NCBI GenBank assembly: GCA_009760885.1 | Contig: CM019702.1 | Span: forward strand, 46,447,550-46,511,549 | Length of the DNA: 64,000 nt | From: Achatina immaculata | Taxonomy: Eukaryota; Mollusca; Gastropoda; Stylommatophora; Achatinidae | Reading direction: 5' to 3' | Part shown: piece by piece, positions 34,165-43,182 of the stretch | Numbering within the stretch: the stretch's first letter is position 1 | Layout of the letters: the number at the start of each line of letters is the position of its first letter | The notes under the pieces: generated by a model | Seen by the model: the letters and a program-made list of their open reading frames with translations, nothing else | Databases searched by the model: none | What the model was told of the DNA's origin: nothing | Program-made: the position numbers and the translations under genes

Positions 34165-34312
34165 TTTACGTCCGCATACCTTTTGTTCATCAGCTCCTGA
34201 AGAAATCGTGTACCAATTTACGTTTGGTAATTCGGACCAGATCCTAACTACCGACCTTCGCATTGAGAGATGTGTGCACTAACCACTTTGCTACTCATTC
34301 ACCCTGTTTTAA
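34165..34312 (-). mobile_element. tRNA-derived SINE 1-like copy (diverged)
   Basis: On the minus strand 'GAGTAGCAAAGTGGTTAGTG' (A-box-like) and 'CTCTCAATGCGAAGGTCGG' correspond to the SINE 1 head; the B-box is degraded (GTAGTTAGGATC). The body does not clearly match SINE 1, so this may be a related family. Confidence 0.6.
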
Positions 34313-34667
34313 CTGCCGCCACTGTTCGTCATAGCTTTAGACGTGGCATGTTTTTGTCATTCCCCATCTTTTTCACGATGAAGGGGGCACTACTGAGTGA
34401 TTTCGTGCGTAGTTACTTCATCTGTAGCATTTTGCACCTATTACATTACTGCCACTGAAGAACACGATGGTTGTCTTATTGTTCAGATTCGCTAAAGATC
34501 CTCAGTATATTGAACACTGTCATTTGTTCTATCTTGAAGTTAGAGAGGATCCACGCTGGAGAACTATGGGTAAATCATCAGTGATACCTTGTGAAAACCC
34601 TTCTTCCCGTATTATTTTCACTATTTTACCACAGAAACTTTTGTTGTTGTTGTTGTTGCTGTTATCC
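34313..34667. other. no gene recognised
   Basis: Ends in a short (TTG)n run near 34640-34660. Confidence 0.45.
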
Positions 34668-34932
34668 AGCCACTGTGGCTACGGACGAAGTACTCATTTC
34701 ACGAGACTGAACATCACGTGGTGTCCTATGCTCATTTCATTTACTAACTGCCGTGAGTGCGGCTTAGCTCTTGCAGTTGGATACCATTTATCTTTAGAGG
34801 TTGTTTTTCTCGACACAGATGTGTCGGGTACTCATTTCTATGCCTGGGTCCACCGTGGGTCAGGAACTCACAACCTTCTGTGTGAGAGGAGTGATCGCTG
34901 TGGACTGACTCTACCCACGCGCCTGAACCAAA
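34668..34932 (-). mobile_element. tRNA-derived SINE 3
   Basis: Reading the minus strand: 'GGCGCGTGGGTAGAGTCAGT' (A-box region), then 'AGAAGGTTGTGAGTTCCTGA' (degenerate B-box), a short 'CCCAGGCATAGAAATGAGTA' body and 'TGTGTCGAGAAAAACAACC'. The layout is that of a tRNA-derived SINE. The head differs from SINEs 1 and 2. Confidence 0.65.
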
Positions 34933-34954
34933 GTTAAGTGCGTATTCCGTGAGA

Positions 34955-35285
34955 GTGTACTTTGTTTTCTGTCATCTCTAGGGTGCTGTCACATATGCTT
35001 TGTTTTCTGTCATCTCTAAGGTACTTTTGGATGTAGTTTTTGTCATCTGTAAGGTACTGTTGCATGTACTTTATTTTCTGTCATCTCTAAGGTACTGTCG
35101 CATGTACTTTGTTTTCTGTCATCTCTAAGGTACTGTTGCATGTACTTTATTTTCTGTCATCTCTAAGGTACTGTTGCATGTACTTTATTTTCTGTCATCT
35201 CTAAGGTACTGTTGCATGTACTTTATTTTCTGTCATCTCTAAGGTACTGTCGCATGTACTTTGTTTTCTGTGCTCTCCAAAGTAC
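34955..35285. repeat. 38-bp minisatellite, ~8.5 copies
   Basis: The unit contains CTGTCATCTCTAAGGTACTG followed by TTGCATGTACTTTATTTT; Cys/Thr-type substitutions at a few positions distinguish copies. It starts right after SINE 3. Confidence 0.93.
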
Positions 35286-35747
35286 CGACCCACGTAATTT
35301 TCAGCTTCCTGCTAGGGAAATCAGAGTGCGTGTCCTTTTCAGTTGGACGACCTAAAGTGAAGATCTCTGTAAAAATAATGCAGTAGTTACGTGGACAGAC
35401 CATAGTACCGTTACACAGAAGGTACTGATTTGTTTCCCTTGTTTTGCTTGTTAGAGGTTGAAGACTAAAATTGTTATTACCTTTTCCTTAGGTCGCGACT
35501 GAAAGGATAGGTATTTCAGTAAGTAATGTTGTGTTTTTTTTCCCCCGGATCTTGCAGTTTAGTCCGGGTATGGTAATGATATGGTGTTACAAGGGGTCTT
35601 TTATAACTGTCACTCCCTCCTCCCTCCTTCCCCACTTACCACCCTTTTCTCATGTATCCTGAAATAGAACAGCCCCCTACCACATGACGTAAATGCCATT
35701 TAAACTGCAGTATCTGGTAAAAAAAACTATCAGACTGCTACAGAAAC
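35286..35747. other. no gene recognised
   Basis: Pyrimidine-rich patch near 35610-35650; otherwise nothing. Confidence 0.45.
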
Positions 35748-35954
35748 GGATGGACACCACAGGGGAGCAGAAGTAAGGGTAGACCAAAAGAGACATGGAG
35801 AAGAACAACAGAAAGGATGTTGAGCAATAGAGGGCTCACCTGGGCAAGAGCAGAAAAAAAGGCGAAGGACAGGCATTTGTGGAAAACCCTTGCGGAAGCC
35901 CCATGTGCCCTGGGCACTTAAGGTTCAGAGAGAGAGAGAGAGAGAGAGAGAGAT
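35748..35954 (+). mobile_element. LINE family B, terminal fragment with (AG)n tail
   Basis: Starts at the 'RWTPQGSRSKGRPKETWRR' segment and runs intact to LAEAPCALGT, stop, AAGGTTCAG and about 12 AG units. Very close to the 14.2-kb copy, hence a relatively recent insertion. Confidence 0.92.
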
Positions 35955-36599
35955 ACTCATAATTTCGTTTTCTTTAATGCGGTCCGCCGTGCCAAAAAAA
36001 AAAAAGTGCTAGACATTTCCTAGAACTCTGCGTATTTTTATATTAAAAAATGACTCGTTGTACACATATTTTTAAAAAAAACAGTTCAAGTACACTGAAA
36101 TTCATTGACTGAGCTAATACTGGAAAAAAAACAACTGATGCCACAGCACGACAAGTGCCTGAATTAGGGATGGCGACTCTATCGAAAAGTAATGAGTTAT
36201 GGATGTAAGTTTCGTCCGTTATATTTTTTTCCCTTTATTTTTAGACTTAAAAAAAAACCCCAGGCAGTCCGAGGTTGATTTTTGAAATAGTCGTCGTATG
36301 TGAAAGTAACGTTTCTACTCTTACGAGCGGCTTACATTTAGAAAACACGGGAGAAAAACCAGCGAAAAATAAACCAGCCCAACTGGAAAAGTTCTTACTT
36401 CATTTGAATGAGATCACCACACTGGCCAAGCATTCTGCTTTCGTCTAATTTGCCCGTAGAACATAACCTTGTCCAGACATAACAAAACTGCCTGCCAAAC
36501 CCAATTTGCCTGCCACTGGACACAAATATTATTAACATTTGAGCAAATATCGCTTTCCCAGAAAATGTCCTTGTTTCCATACGGCGAGGCGTAATGTTG
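35955..36599. other. no gene recognised
   Basis: A-rich runs; no motif-bearing frame. Confidence 0.45.
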
Positions 36600-36849
36600 T
36601 ATAAAGGAAATCATTTTGTGGACGTGAAAGATTCACCGCCAGAGCTGGAGGAGTAGCCACTGGGCGGTGTCAGTCATCTGTACTTCCTGGAGAAAGAGAC
36701 AAGGAAAACAGAACAGCAAGATGGCGGAATGTATTGAAAGAATGGCCGGCTTTTTCCTAGAGTCACGTTTTCTTGATGCCAGAGGCTTAGCGAAGCCCAT
36801 CAAGTGGAGATTAGCTTCTGAGTTGGGCTTTTCAGCAAGCGCGCATTGA
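36600..36849 (+). promoter_or_regulatory. candidate host promoter / first exon with YY1-like ATG
   Basis: AAGATGGCGGA at 36718-36728 matches the YY1-type element that often overlaps the start codon of animal housekeeping genes, and here it overlaps the ATG at 36721. Upstream is ACTTCCTGG (36682-36690), an ETS-like site, in a locally GC-richer patch. The ATG opens 42 codons (MAECIERMAGFFLESRFLDA and on) ending at 36849. The peptide is not recognised and I see no convincing splice donor. It may be a real 5' exon, a relic or chance. Confidence 0.25.
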
Positions 36850-37129
36850 GTAATACTGTGTACTTGATGGAGGACGCACTTATAATTAGGTGGCAGGTAT
36901 TCATAATGCCAGGTTGTTTGCTCTTCTCATAATGATTAAAGTCTCATCCATTATGATGATGCTTGTACAACTCTGGTGTTCTAAGATTTTTTTTGAAATG
37001 TTCCAATTAAAAAAAAATTTTTTTTTATAACGTTCAGGTCCGGTTAATATACCACGTCCCAGTAGGCGACTGTTAACTGTTAAAATCTGCGTAGTTGAAC
37101 CACCCATTACTACCCCGAGGAAAAAAACA
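36850..37129. other. no gene recognised
   Basis: Spacer before the 31-bp minisatellite. Confidence 0.45.
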
Positions 37130-37685
37130 ATGTTTCACTTATCTGCTCGTCAGAGTACATTGTTTTCCTTATAGGCTTGTCTAGAGTACATTGTTTTCCT
37201 TATATGCTCGTCACAGTACATTGCTTTCCTTGCATGCTCGTCTAGAGTACATTGTTTTCCTTATATGCTCGTCAGAGTACACTGCTTTCCTTGCATGCTC
37301 GTCTAGAGTACATTGTTTTCCTTGCATGCTCGTCTAGAGTACATTGTTTTCCTTATAGGCTTGTCTAGAGTACATTGTTTTCCTTGCATGCTCCTCTAGA
37401 GTACATTGTTTTCCTTATAGGCTTGTCTAGAGTACATTGTTTTCCTTATATGCTTGTTTAGGGTACATTTTTTCTTTATATGCTCCGCTGTTTTCCTTAT
37501 ATGCTTGTTTAGGGTACATTTTTTCTTTATATGCTCCGCTAGAGTATATTGTTTTCCTTATATGTTCCTCTAGAGTACATTGTTTTCCTGATATGCTCGT
37601 CTAGAGTACATTGTTTTCCTTATATGCTCATTTAGAGTATATTGTTTTCCTTATATGTTCGTCTAGAGTTATCTTATTACTGTAT
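37130..37685. repeat. 31-bp minisatellite, ~17 copies
   Basis: The unit contains GTACATTGTTTTCCTTATAT followed by GCTCGTCTAGA. Variants alternate (GCATGC, TAGGCTTG, TATGTTC) in a patchwork, and one 63-bp block is duplicated within the array (around 37453-37540). Confidence 0.94.
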
Positions 37686-37700
37686 ATGTTCTTTTTTAAT

Positions 37701-37815
37701 ACACCTCATGGTGCTGCTAGATAACTGTACCACGGTGAGGTGGTGAGAGTTTTTAGATTAAAATCTTATCCCGGGCAGAAGGACCATCTTGTTGATCATG
37801 GTACCTTCCGTGCCA
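37701..37815. repeat. dispersed repeat K, copy 1
   Basis: Matches 55098-55210 over the whole ~113 bp at roughly 85% by eye. It starts near CATGGTGCTGCTAGATAACT and ends near TGATCATGGTACCTTCC. The head can fold: CACCTCA near 37703 pairs with TGAGGTG near 37735. Function unknown. Confidence 0.85.
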
Positions 37816-37826
37816 GGTAAGTATGT

Positions 37827-37937
37827 ATGTTCTTTTTTTCCGACATGCTTGTCTCTTGTTCTTTTTTTCGTATATGGTTCTTTCCTGTTACTTTTTTTCT
37901 TATATGCTTGTTTCTTGTTTGTTTTTCTTTATATGGT
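37827..37937. repeat. TTC-rich ~32-bp repeats, left part
   Basis: Degenerate units containing ATGCTTGTCTCTTGTTCTTT. The same unit resumes at 39233-39385, on the other side of the R2-like element. Confidence 0.75.
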
Positions 37938-39232
37938 GGAATCAAATGGTGGTCAAATGTCTCCTGTAAAGAAAGAAGAGATATGATCATCAGCGAAGTA
38001 AGGAATTCAGAGGATGATAAGCGGGCCCAGAAGGCAGTCCAACAGGTACAGCAAGGTCAGTGGGCAACATGGGAGGAAGTCCTGCAGAGATCACTAACAT
38101 GGGAGGAAGTCCTGCAGAGATCACTAACATGGGAGGAAGTCCTGCAGAGATCACTAACATGGGAGGAAGTCCTGCAGAGATCACTAACATGGAATGACAT
38201 TTGGAAAATGGTACCCTTGAGAATCAGCTTCATCATCAGAGCTACTTATGACCTTCTGCCTACAGGCTCCAACCTATACAAATGGGGTTTGTCAGAAGAC
38301 ACAAAGTACCCTCTCTACAAAGAAAGGCAAACATTGGAACATGTGCTGTCAGCATGCAGAGTATCATTAGGCCAAGGACGCTACACCTGGCGGCACAAGA
38401 GGGTGCTGCAGGAACTAGTAACCATTGTAGACAGGGCAAATGATAAAGCAAATAACAGCAAAAGAGTTGAGATCCCACCTAAATACTTCATAGGCGTTGA
38501 TACGACATCGAACATTGAAATCAGGGATATTCCCTTACCATCACTGCTAGATAGTGGAATTGACTGGGATGTGATAGCGGACCTACCAGAAAGAAGAGAT
38601 TACCCGACTGCCATTTAGAACACAGGAATTCGTCACGACATTGTACTCCATAGAAAAACAGGAACTAATAATGATTGAGATTACGGTTCCGTACGAAACA
38701 AGAATAGAGGAGCAACATCTATTCAAATGTGAGAAGTACAATGATCTGATCAAGCAACTGAGGCAGGGGGCAGGAGTCAGGGCAAAAGTGATAGCTGCAG
38801 AAGTGGGATCGAGAGGATTCGTAGCAACATCAGCATACGACCTTTATAAGCAACTGGACATAAAGGGACAAGCAAGAGCAAGGGCATTGAAAAGCCTTTC
38901 AGAAACAGCAGAAAAGGCTTCATGCTGGCTATGGAGTATGCGAAACAAGCATTGAGAACATAAATAATTTCGCTTGTCGCTGCCAATACCATTCCACCAT
39001 GGCCTAATCGCTAAAGACGCACTTCAAAAGTGCAGTGCCAACTCAATCTCGGGACAAAAAAGCAACAACTCACAAGACCTCTGGGAGTCATGACCCAGAG
39101 GGGCCCACCCCTCTTAGAGTGTCAGGAATTTAATAGGTCCAAAACACTTGTCTGAGGGGCGATACTTCCTCTGAAGATCTGAAGGAGTTGTGTTGTTGTT
39201 CCGCTTTCTATAGTAGAGAGTTTCCTGCATAC
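37938..39232 (+). mobile_element. R2-like LINE 'I', longest C-terminal copy
   Basis: Coding parts in order: a linker with four in-frame WEEVLQRSLT units, 'WKMVPLRISFIIRATYDLLP', the knuckle region YPLYKERQTLEHVLSACRVS, 'GRYTWRHKRVLQELVTIVD', 'IDWDVIADLPERRDYP', an endonuclease segment and the end 'SWLWSMRNKH'-like (CWLWSMRNKH). The first two zinc-binding Cys expected in R2-type proteins are Tyr here (codons 38307-38309 and 38316-38318), while His (38340-38342) and Cys (38355-38357) remain. The RPD motif reads RHD, and a ~5-bp loss relative to the 28.5-kb copy shifts the frame before 'IMIEITVPYETRIEEQHLFK'. The 3' UTR with a tRNA-like module ends at CCTGCATA. Inactive. Confidence 0.88.
38068..38187 (+). 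repeat. four in-frame 30-bp repeats inside the LINE I coding region
   Basis: The 10-codon unit WEEVLQRSLT occurs four times, identical at DNA level. Related elements carry a single such segment before the WNDIW-like motif, so this is a local amplification that kept the frame. Confidence 0.93.
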
Positions 39233-39385
39233 TTGTCTCTTGTTCTTTTTTCCTTATATGCTTGCCTCTTGTTCTTTTTTTCTTATTTGCTTGTCTCTTG
39301 TTCTTTTTTTCCTTATATGCTTGTCTGTTGTTGTTGTTTTTTTGCTTCTTCTTGTTTTTGTTCTGATATGCTTGTCTCCCCTAAA
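39233..39385. repeat. TTC-rich ~32-bp repeats, right part
   Basis: Units such as CTTGTCTCTTGTTCTTTTTT, CCTTATATGCTTG, repeated about five times. Same unit as 37827-37937; the two halves are separated by the R2-like element. Confidence 0.8.
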
Positions 39386-40109
39386 ATTGTTATTATTACT
39401 GTATATGGACCTGGTGGATTGAATATGTGTAGAGCTAGATGCTAACCAGCGTCCAGTGTTTTACAAACGGATCCCCACTTGGGCAGATGGATTGTTGCAC
39501 AAAAACCTGTAAGTCAAAACTTTACTTATATCGTATGAGTACTCAAACCACGTGTCACAGATACGTAGCAATAGAAAAGTAGTTATATTAAAGAATAAGC
39601 ACATTGAATGTGAGCCTGATTCGAGTTGCCACGCAGCGCATTTTCACATTTTATCGAGTTCTTGACAGTTATAACTCAGTCCCAGTGTTTCCAAACGCAA
39701 GGCATGGGCACACCTGGGAGCTATTAAAATAATATTACATTTTTTCAGAACTTGGTTGACTGTTGGTCTTTGGCCGTTTGGGGGCGGGGGAAGAGTGGGT
39801 ATCAAAGCATCAAAATTTGTGAGGCGTTGAGGAAGTGCAAGATCCAGGAAAGGTTGGGAAACACTGCTCTATTCACTTCGACCCACAGTTTTTCGTAGGT
39901 TTTCCTTGTAATTCAGGATGGCCTTCGTAAGTATGGAACTACCTAAGCAAGAGCTAAGTCTAGGGCAGCTTGAACGTGGAAGCAGGATCAATGAGAAGGG
40001 ACCCGGCCGATAGATGGCAACAAAATGGCTAATCAATAGTGTAAATAGTGAGGGGAGGAGGGGGGATGAGAGGAGAAAAAATAGTTATGACCCACCTTAC
40101 AAACTTCCC
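39386..40109. other. no gene recognised
   Basis: Nothing identifiable. Confidence 0.45.
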
Positions 40110-40560
40110 CTAGAAGGTTCTGTACGTTGGTAGGTGTAACGTTTCCGAGTCTTTTCTTTCCCAAGATCCTCTTTTTTTTTTTTTGTCCTCAACCGGAAGT
40201 AGGATCTGTTTCCGGTCGACCCAACAGAGCAATGGGAATGGAAGTTTTAGCACAGGAGCCGAAGCGTCTAGTCCGGAGGTGTGAAAAACTAACAACCTCC
40301 TCTGCAGTGACGGCAGGCTGTAGAGGGACGAGATTACACACACACAGTCTTCCCTCTTAGTTTTGAGACGACTTCAAAAGACAAACATCCGCAGTGACCA
40401 GAAATTCCAAGACGTCTCTGGTCTCCCTAGAAGACGTTGTTGACGCGCTGGTCGCAAGCATGCCCTGCTTGTTGATCCTCGCAAACATTCTGAGACTCTC
40501 TTCAGCCATGTTGCAACTTCCTCTGTACACAACATTTTGTTTACTTCCACGGAAAGCGAG
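40110..40560 (-). promoter_or_regulatory. CpG-richer patch with ETS-like sites (candidate promoter/exon)
   Basis: Contains CCGGAAGTA near 40193-40201 and TTTCCGGTC near 40209-40217, an ETS-like inverted pair, in DNA with more CpG than its surroundings. On the minus strand CAACATGGCTGAAGAG opens a 51-codon frame (ATG near 40512) starting MAEESLRMFARINKQGMLAT. No domain is recognised, and the direction of any promoter is unclear. Confidence 0.2.
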
Positions 40561-40874
40561 GAATCCCACTGTTGTCCTTGAAAAGTAGTCGATAGCGGAA
40601 ATAGAAAAAAAAAAAGGGAAAAGTTTCCGTGGCCGAGTAGGAAGAACAGGAAATAAAAGTCATTATAAAGATTTCTGAACTTTCGAACGTTTCTTTAAAA
40701 GAAAAAAAAGGACGTCTTTTTGTATTAAAGACAACAGAATATTTCAGTATAAGGGATATGAAATACTGAAATACCAGGGAGACATTGAAATACTAGAGAA
40801 ATATTGAAATACCAGGGGAAAATTTGCTAGTTGGAAGCAGGGACAACTCTAAAATGTAAGGAAGGTTTTCCTCA
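40561..40874. other. no gene recognised
   Basis: AT-rich, with a short 'GAAATAC' reiteration near 40758-40815. Confidence 0.45.
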
Positions 40875-41090
40875 GGTTTAAAATTTGTCCATATTTTCCT
40901 TGACCTGTCGGCCCACTAGAGGCTGGGGTGGTCAGCATCGCGCCTGACTGCCTTCCTTTCCCGAGCTCCAGAAGAAGTCATTATCTAATTCTACAGCTGG
41001 GCGACTGGGGCGCCTCCGATGGGATTCGAACCACCGACCTTCGCCATGAGAGACTAGTGCAGTAACCACCCTGCCACTCAGACGCCCAGA
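40875..41090 (-). mobile_element. tRNA-derived SINE 1
   Basis: Minus strand: 'GAGTGGCAGGGTGGTTACTG' (A-box), 'CTCTCATGGCGAAGGTCGG', B-box GGTTCGAATCC, the SINE 1 body with 'TTCTTCTGGAGCTCGGG' and 'GACAGGTCAAGGAAAATATG'. Its first ~40 bp also belong to direct repeat R1 and are present again at 43183. Confidence 0.85.
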
Positions 41091-41956
41091 TAAAGATGAG
41101 TGGCAGCGTAGTGTAAATGCTGTTAAAGATTTATGTATGTGCGCGGGCGTGTGTGTATGTCATCATCATCATCATCAGGTGCCGTGCCGACTGGCGTTGG
41201 CTATTATGCTTCTCCAGAGTACCCGATCCTTCATGCTGGCCATCAGTTCAGTTGGTGATCTCCTCTCACACCATCCCGTCAGACTGTACAGTATCATTTC
41301 TCTTGGTCTTCCTCTTGATCTTCTTCCTTCTATTTTTCCTGTTGTTATAATATTTTCAATGCCCCCTCTTCTCATTGCATGTCCTATGAAAGTACATTGT
41401 CTCTCTCTTATCTTTTTGACAAGGTTTTCTGTTTAATGTTTGGCAAAGTCTAGTTTATACTTTACTTTTGAGAAGGACTGATCTCTTTGTAGTGTGTGGG
41501 TTAGACAATATCTGTGGTGGTGAAGACGCCCGATAAGGTAATCAGCGACCCATAGCTGATATGCCAGCGTCAGGGTAGCGAGCCATAGCTGACCAAGACC
41601 CTGTCCCACCTCTCCGTGGTACCCCCAGTAACAAGCCTAGCTTGGCTAACGGGGCAGGGATCGCCATAGTCCCTATGGTGGTGGAGTCTGCTAAAGAAGC
41701 ATTGCACACCCCCTGCTTTTTTAGCTGTACTCCGGGACTGAAAAAGTAGCTGCCATAGCTCGCTCCCACGCCGATACGATGCTGTGCCTCAACATCTCTG
41801 CAGCATCGGCTGTAAAGAACAACAGCTCGCAGTTACAGGGAGTTCGTACAAGTGCAAGTACAAGAAGACAATATCTGTTTCGCCTTTGTTAATGCGTGAG
41901 TATTCTGGAAGTCACATTTTAAACTTTGTAAAACAACGCGCTTTGCTCATTTAGAA
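41051..41956. repeat. 0.9-kb direct repeat R, copy 1
   Basis: Begins inside the SINE at AGACTAGTGCAGTAACC and ends CATTTAGAA. It matches 43183-44089 with only about ten substitutions and one 1-bp indel that I can see. It contains a minus-strand LINE E 3' end and a segment (41517-41600) related to the minisatellite at the right edge of the window. Confidence 0.95.
41158..41440 (-). mobile_element. LINE family E, ORF2 C-terminus with (TGA)n tail
   Basis: Minus strand: 'LVKKIRERQCTFIGHAMRRG', 'GKIEGRRSRGRPREMILYSL', 'RVLWRSIIANASRHGT' and stop, then a (TGA)n tail (CATCATCAT on plus). The GHA..R and GRPRE motifs mark a LINE ORF2 C-terminus. The same fragment is nested in LINE B at 18875-19034 and duplicated in R2. 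Confidence 0.88.
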
Positions 41957-43182
41957 TACTTATTCTACCACATTTAGAATATGGCTCAACATCTTGGTGC
42001 ACAGCATCAAACACTACGCTGCATAATCTAGACAAGGTTTAAAATCAGTCACTACGGATTATCACAGGTGCCATGAGGTCCACACCAATAGTAGAAATGC
42101 AGAAAATAGTTGGTGTTCAACCGCTAAAGGAACGTAGAGACACAAAGGTCATGACCATGGGAGAAAAATTCCTTAGCTCTGTAAGCCATCCCCTGAAGGA
42201 GAGATTCAATAACTTGGCATTAGGACGGCTTAAAAGAAGCAGCTTCATTCATCAGGCCAAGCGTATGCGTAAGCTGATACCTGACCTTCCAACTGTAGTC
42301 ACTCCATTATCATCTGTACCAGAGCATACACCATGGAAATAAGCAGATTATACACAGATAACTATTCAGACTGAAGTGAAAGGTGTGCAGAATGGTGAGA
42401 TGCAGAGCAGTCTTGTAAGATCAACAGCCACACTTAGTGTTCTAGATGACAAATATCCATGTGACACCTGGATACGTGTGTATACAGATGGATCTGCACA
42501 TAATGCCATAAAGAATGGTGGGGCAGGAGCATATATTGAATATCCAAACAACACCATTGACAAGATTTCCATACCCACTGGTAAATACTGCAACAACTTT
42601 GATGCAAAAGTTAGGGCAATTATTGCTGCAGTTGAAAAACTATCAGACTCCAGAATTGATACATGTCCTGTAGTAATTCTCACAGATGCAAGATCAGTAC
42701 TGGAGGCTCTTCAGTGCAACAAACTACCAGACCTTAAGGATGCCTTGTCAAAAATTGGCTTACAACATGGAGTCACTTTGCAATGGATTCCCTCCCACTG
42801 TGGGATACCAGGCAATGAGAAAGCTGACCATCTGGCCAAAGAGGGCACTGAAATGGAGCAACCAGACATACCAGTCACGTATAATCAGAAGAAAAGCATG
42901 ATAAAAACCTACAGGAAGCCACAAACACCACCACATGATGACTATCACATGCTAAACAGAAAGGATGTATACAAAGTTTAAGGTTGGAACTACTAATCTA
43001 TGTACATGTGCCCAGGTGCCCCAAACCGTGGAACATATCCTCCAGAACTGCATCACCTACGAGACACTGAGAAATAATTACTGGCCCAGTGAAACCACTA
43101 AAGAAGATAAGCTCTACGGTTCCATACATGAGTTACAAAAAACAGTGAAATTTATCCAAGAGACAGGACTGCAGATATAGAC
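41957..43182 (+). mobile_element. RNase H-bearing LINE 'D', 5'-truncated 3' portion
   Basis: Starts in the RT thumb ('RILILPHLEYGSTSWCTASN', an LEYG..W motif) and continues with 'IITGAMRSTPIVEMQKIVGV', a linker, the RNase H ORF (42376-42981) and the C-terminal knuckle region (42965-43180: CTCAQVPQTVEHILQNC, then 'QKTVKFIQETGLQI' and stop). About 25 codons between RNase H and the knuckle are lost with a frameshift. The fragment ends within three bases of the stop and directly meets repeat R copy 2, with no UTR or tail. I/Jockey-group LINE by domain order. Confidence 0.9.
42376..42981 (+). CDS. RNase H domain ORF fragment of LINE D
   Basis: 201 codons without stops. VYTDGS holds the first catalytic Asp (residue 38), LTDARS the third acidic residue (Asp104), and 'WIPSHCGIPGNEKADHLAKE' contains His141 and the last Asp (151). 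At the position of the conserved Glu (FDAEV in relatives) the sequence has Lys78, so one of the four DEDD carboxylates is missing and the enzyme is probably inactive. In LINEs this domain removes the RNA template. The ATG is internal to a longer ancestral ORF2 and is not a true start. Confidence 0.9.
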   Translation: MKGVQNGEMQSSLVRSTATLSVLDDKYPCDTWIRVYTDGSAHNAIKNGGAGAYIEYPNNTIDKISIPTGKYCNNFDAKVRAIIAAVEKLSDSRIDTCPVVILTDARSVLEALQCNKLPDLKDALSKIGLQHGVTLQWIPSHCGIPGNEKADHLAKEGTEMEQPDIPVTYNQKKSMIKTYRKPQTPPHDDYHMLNRKDVYKV

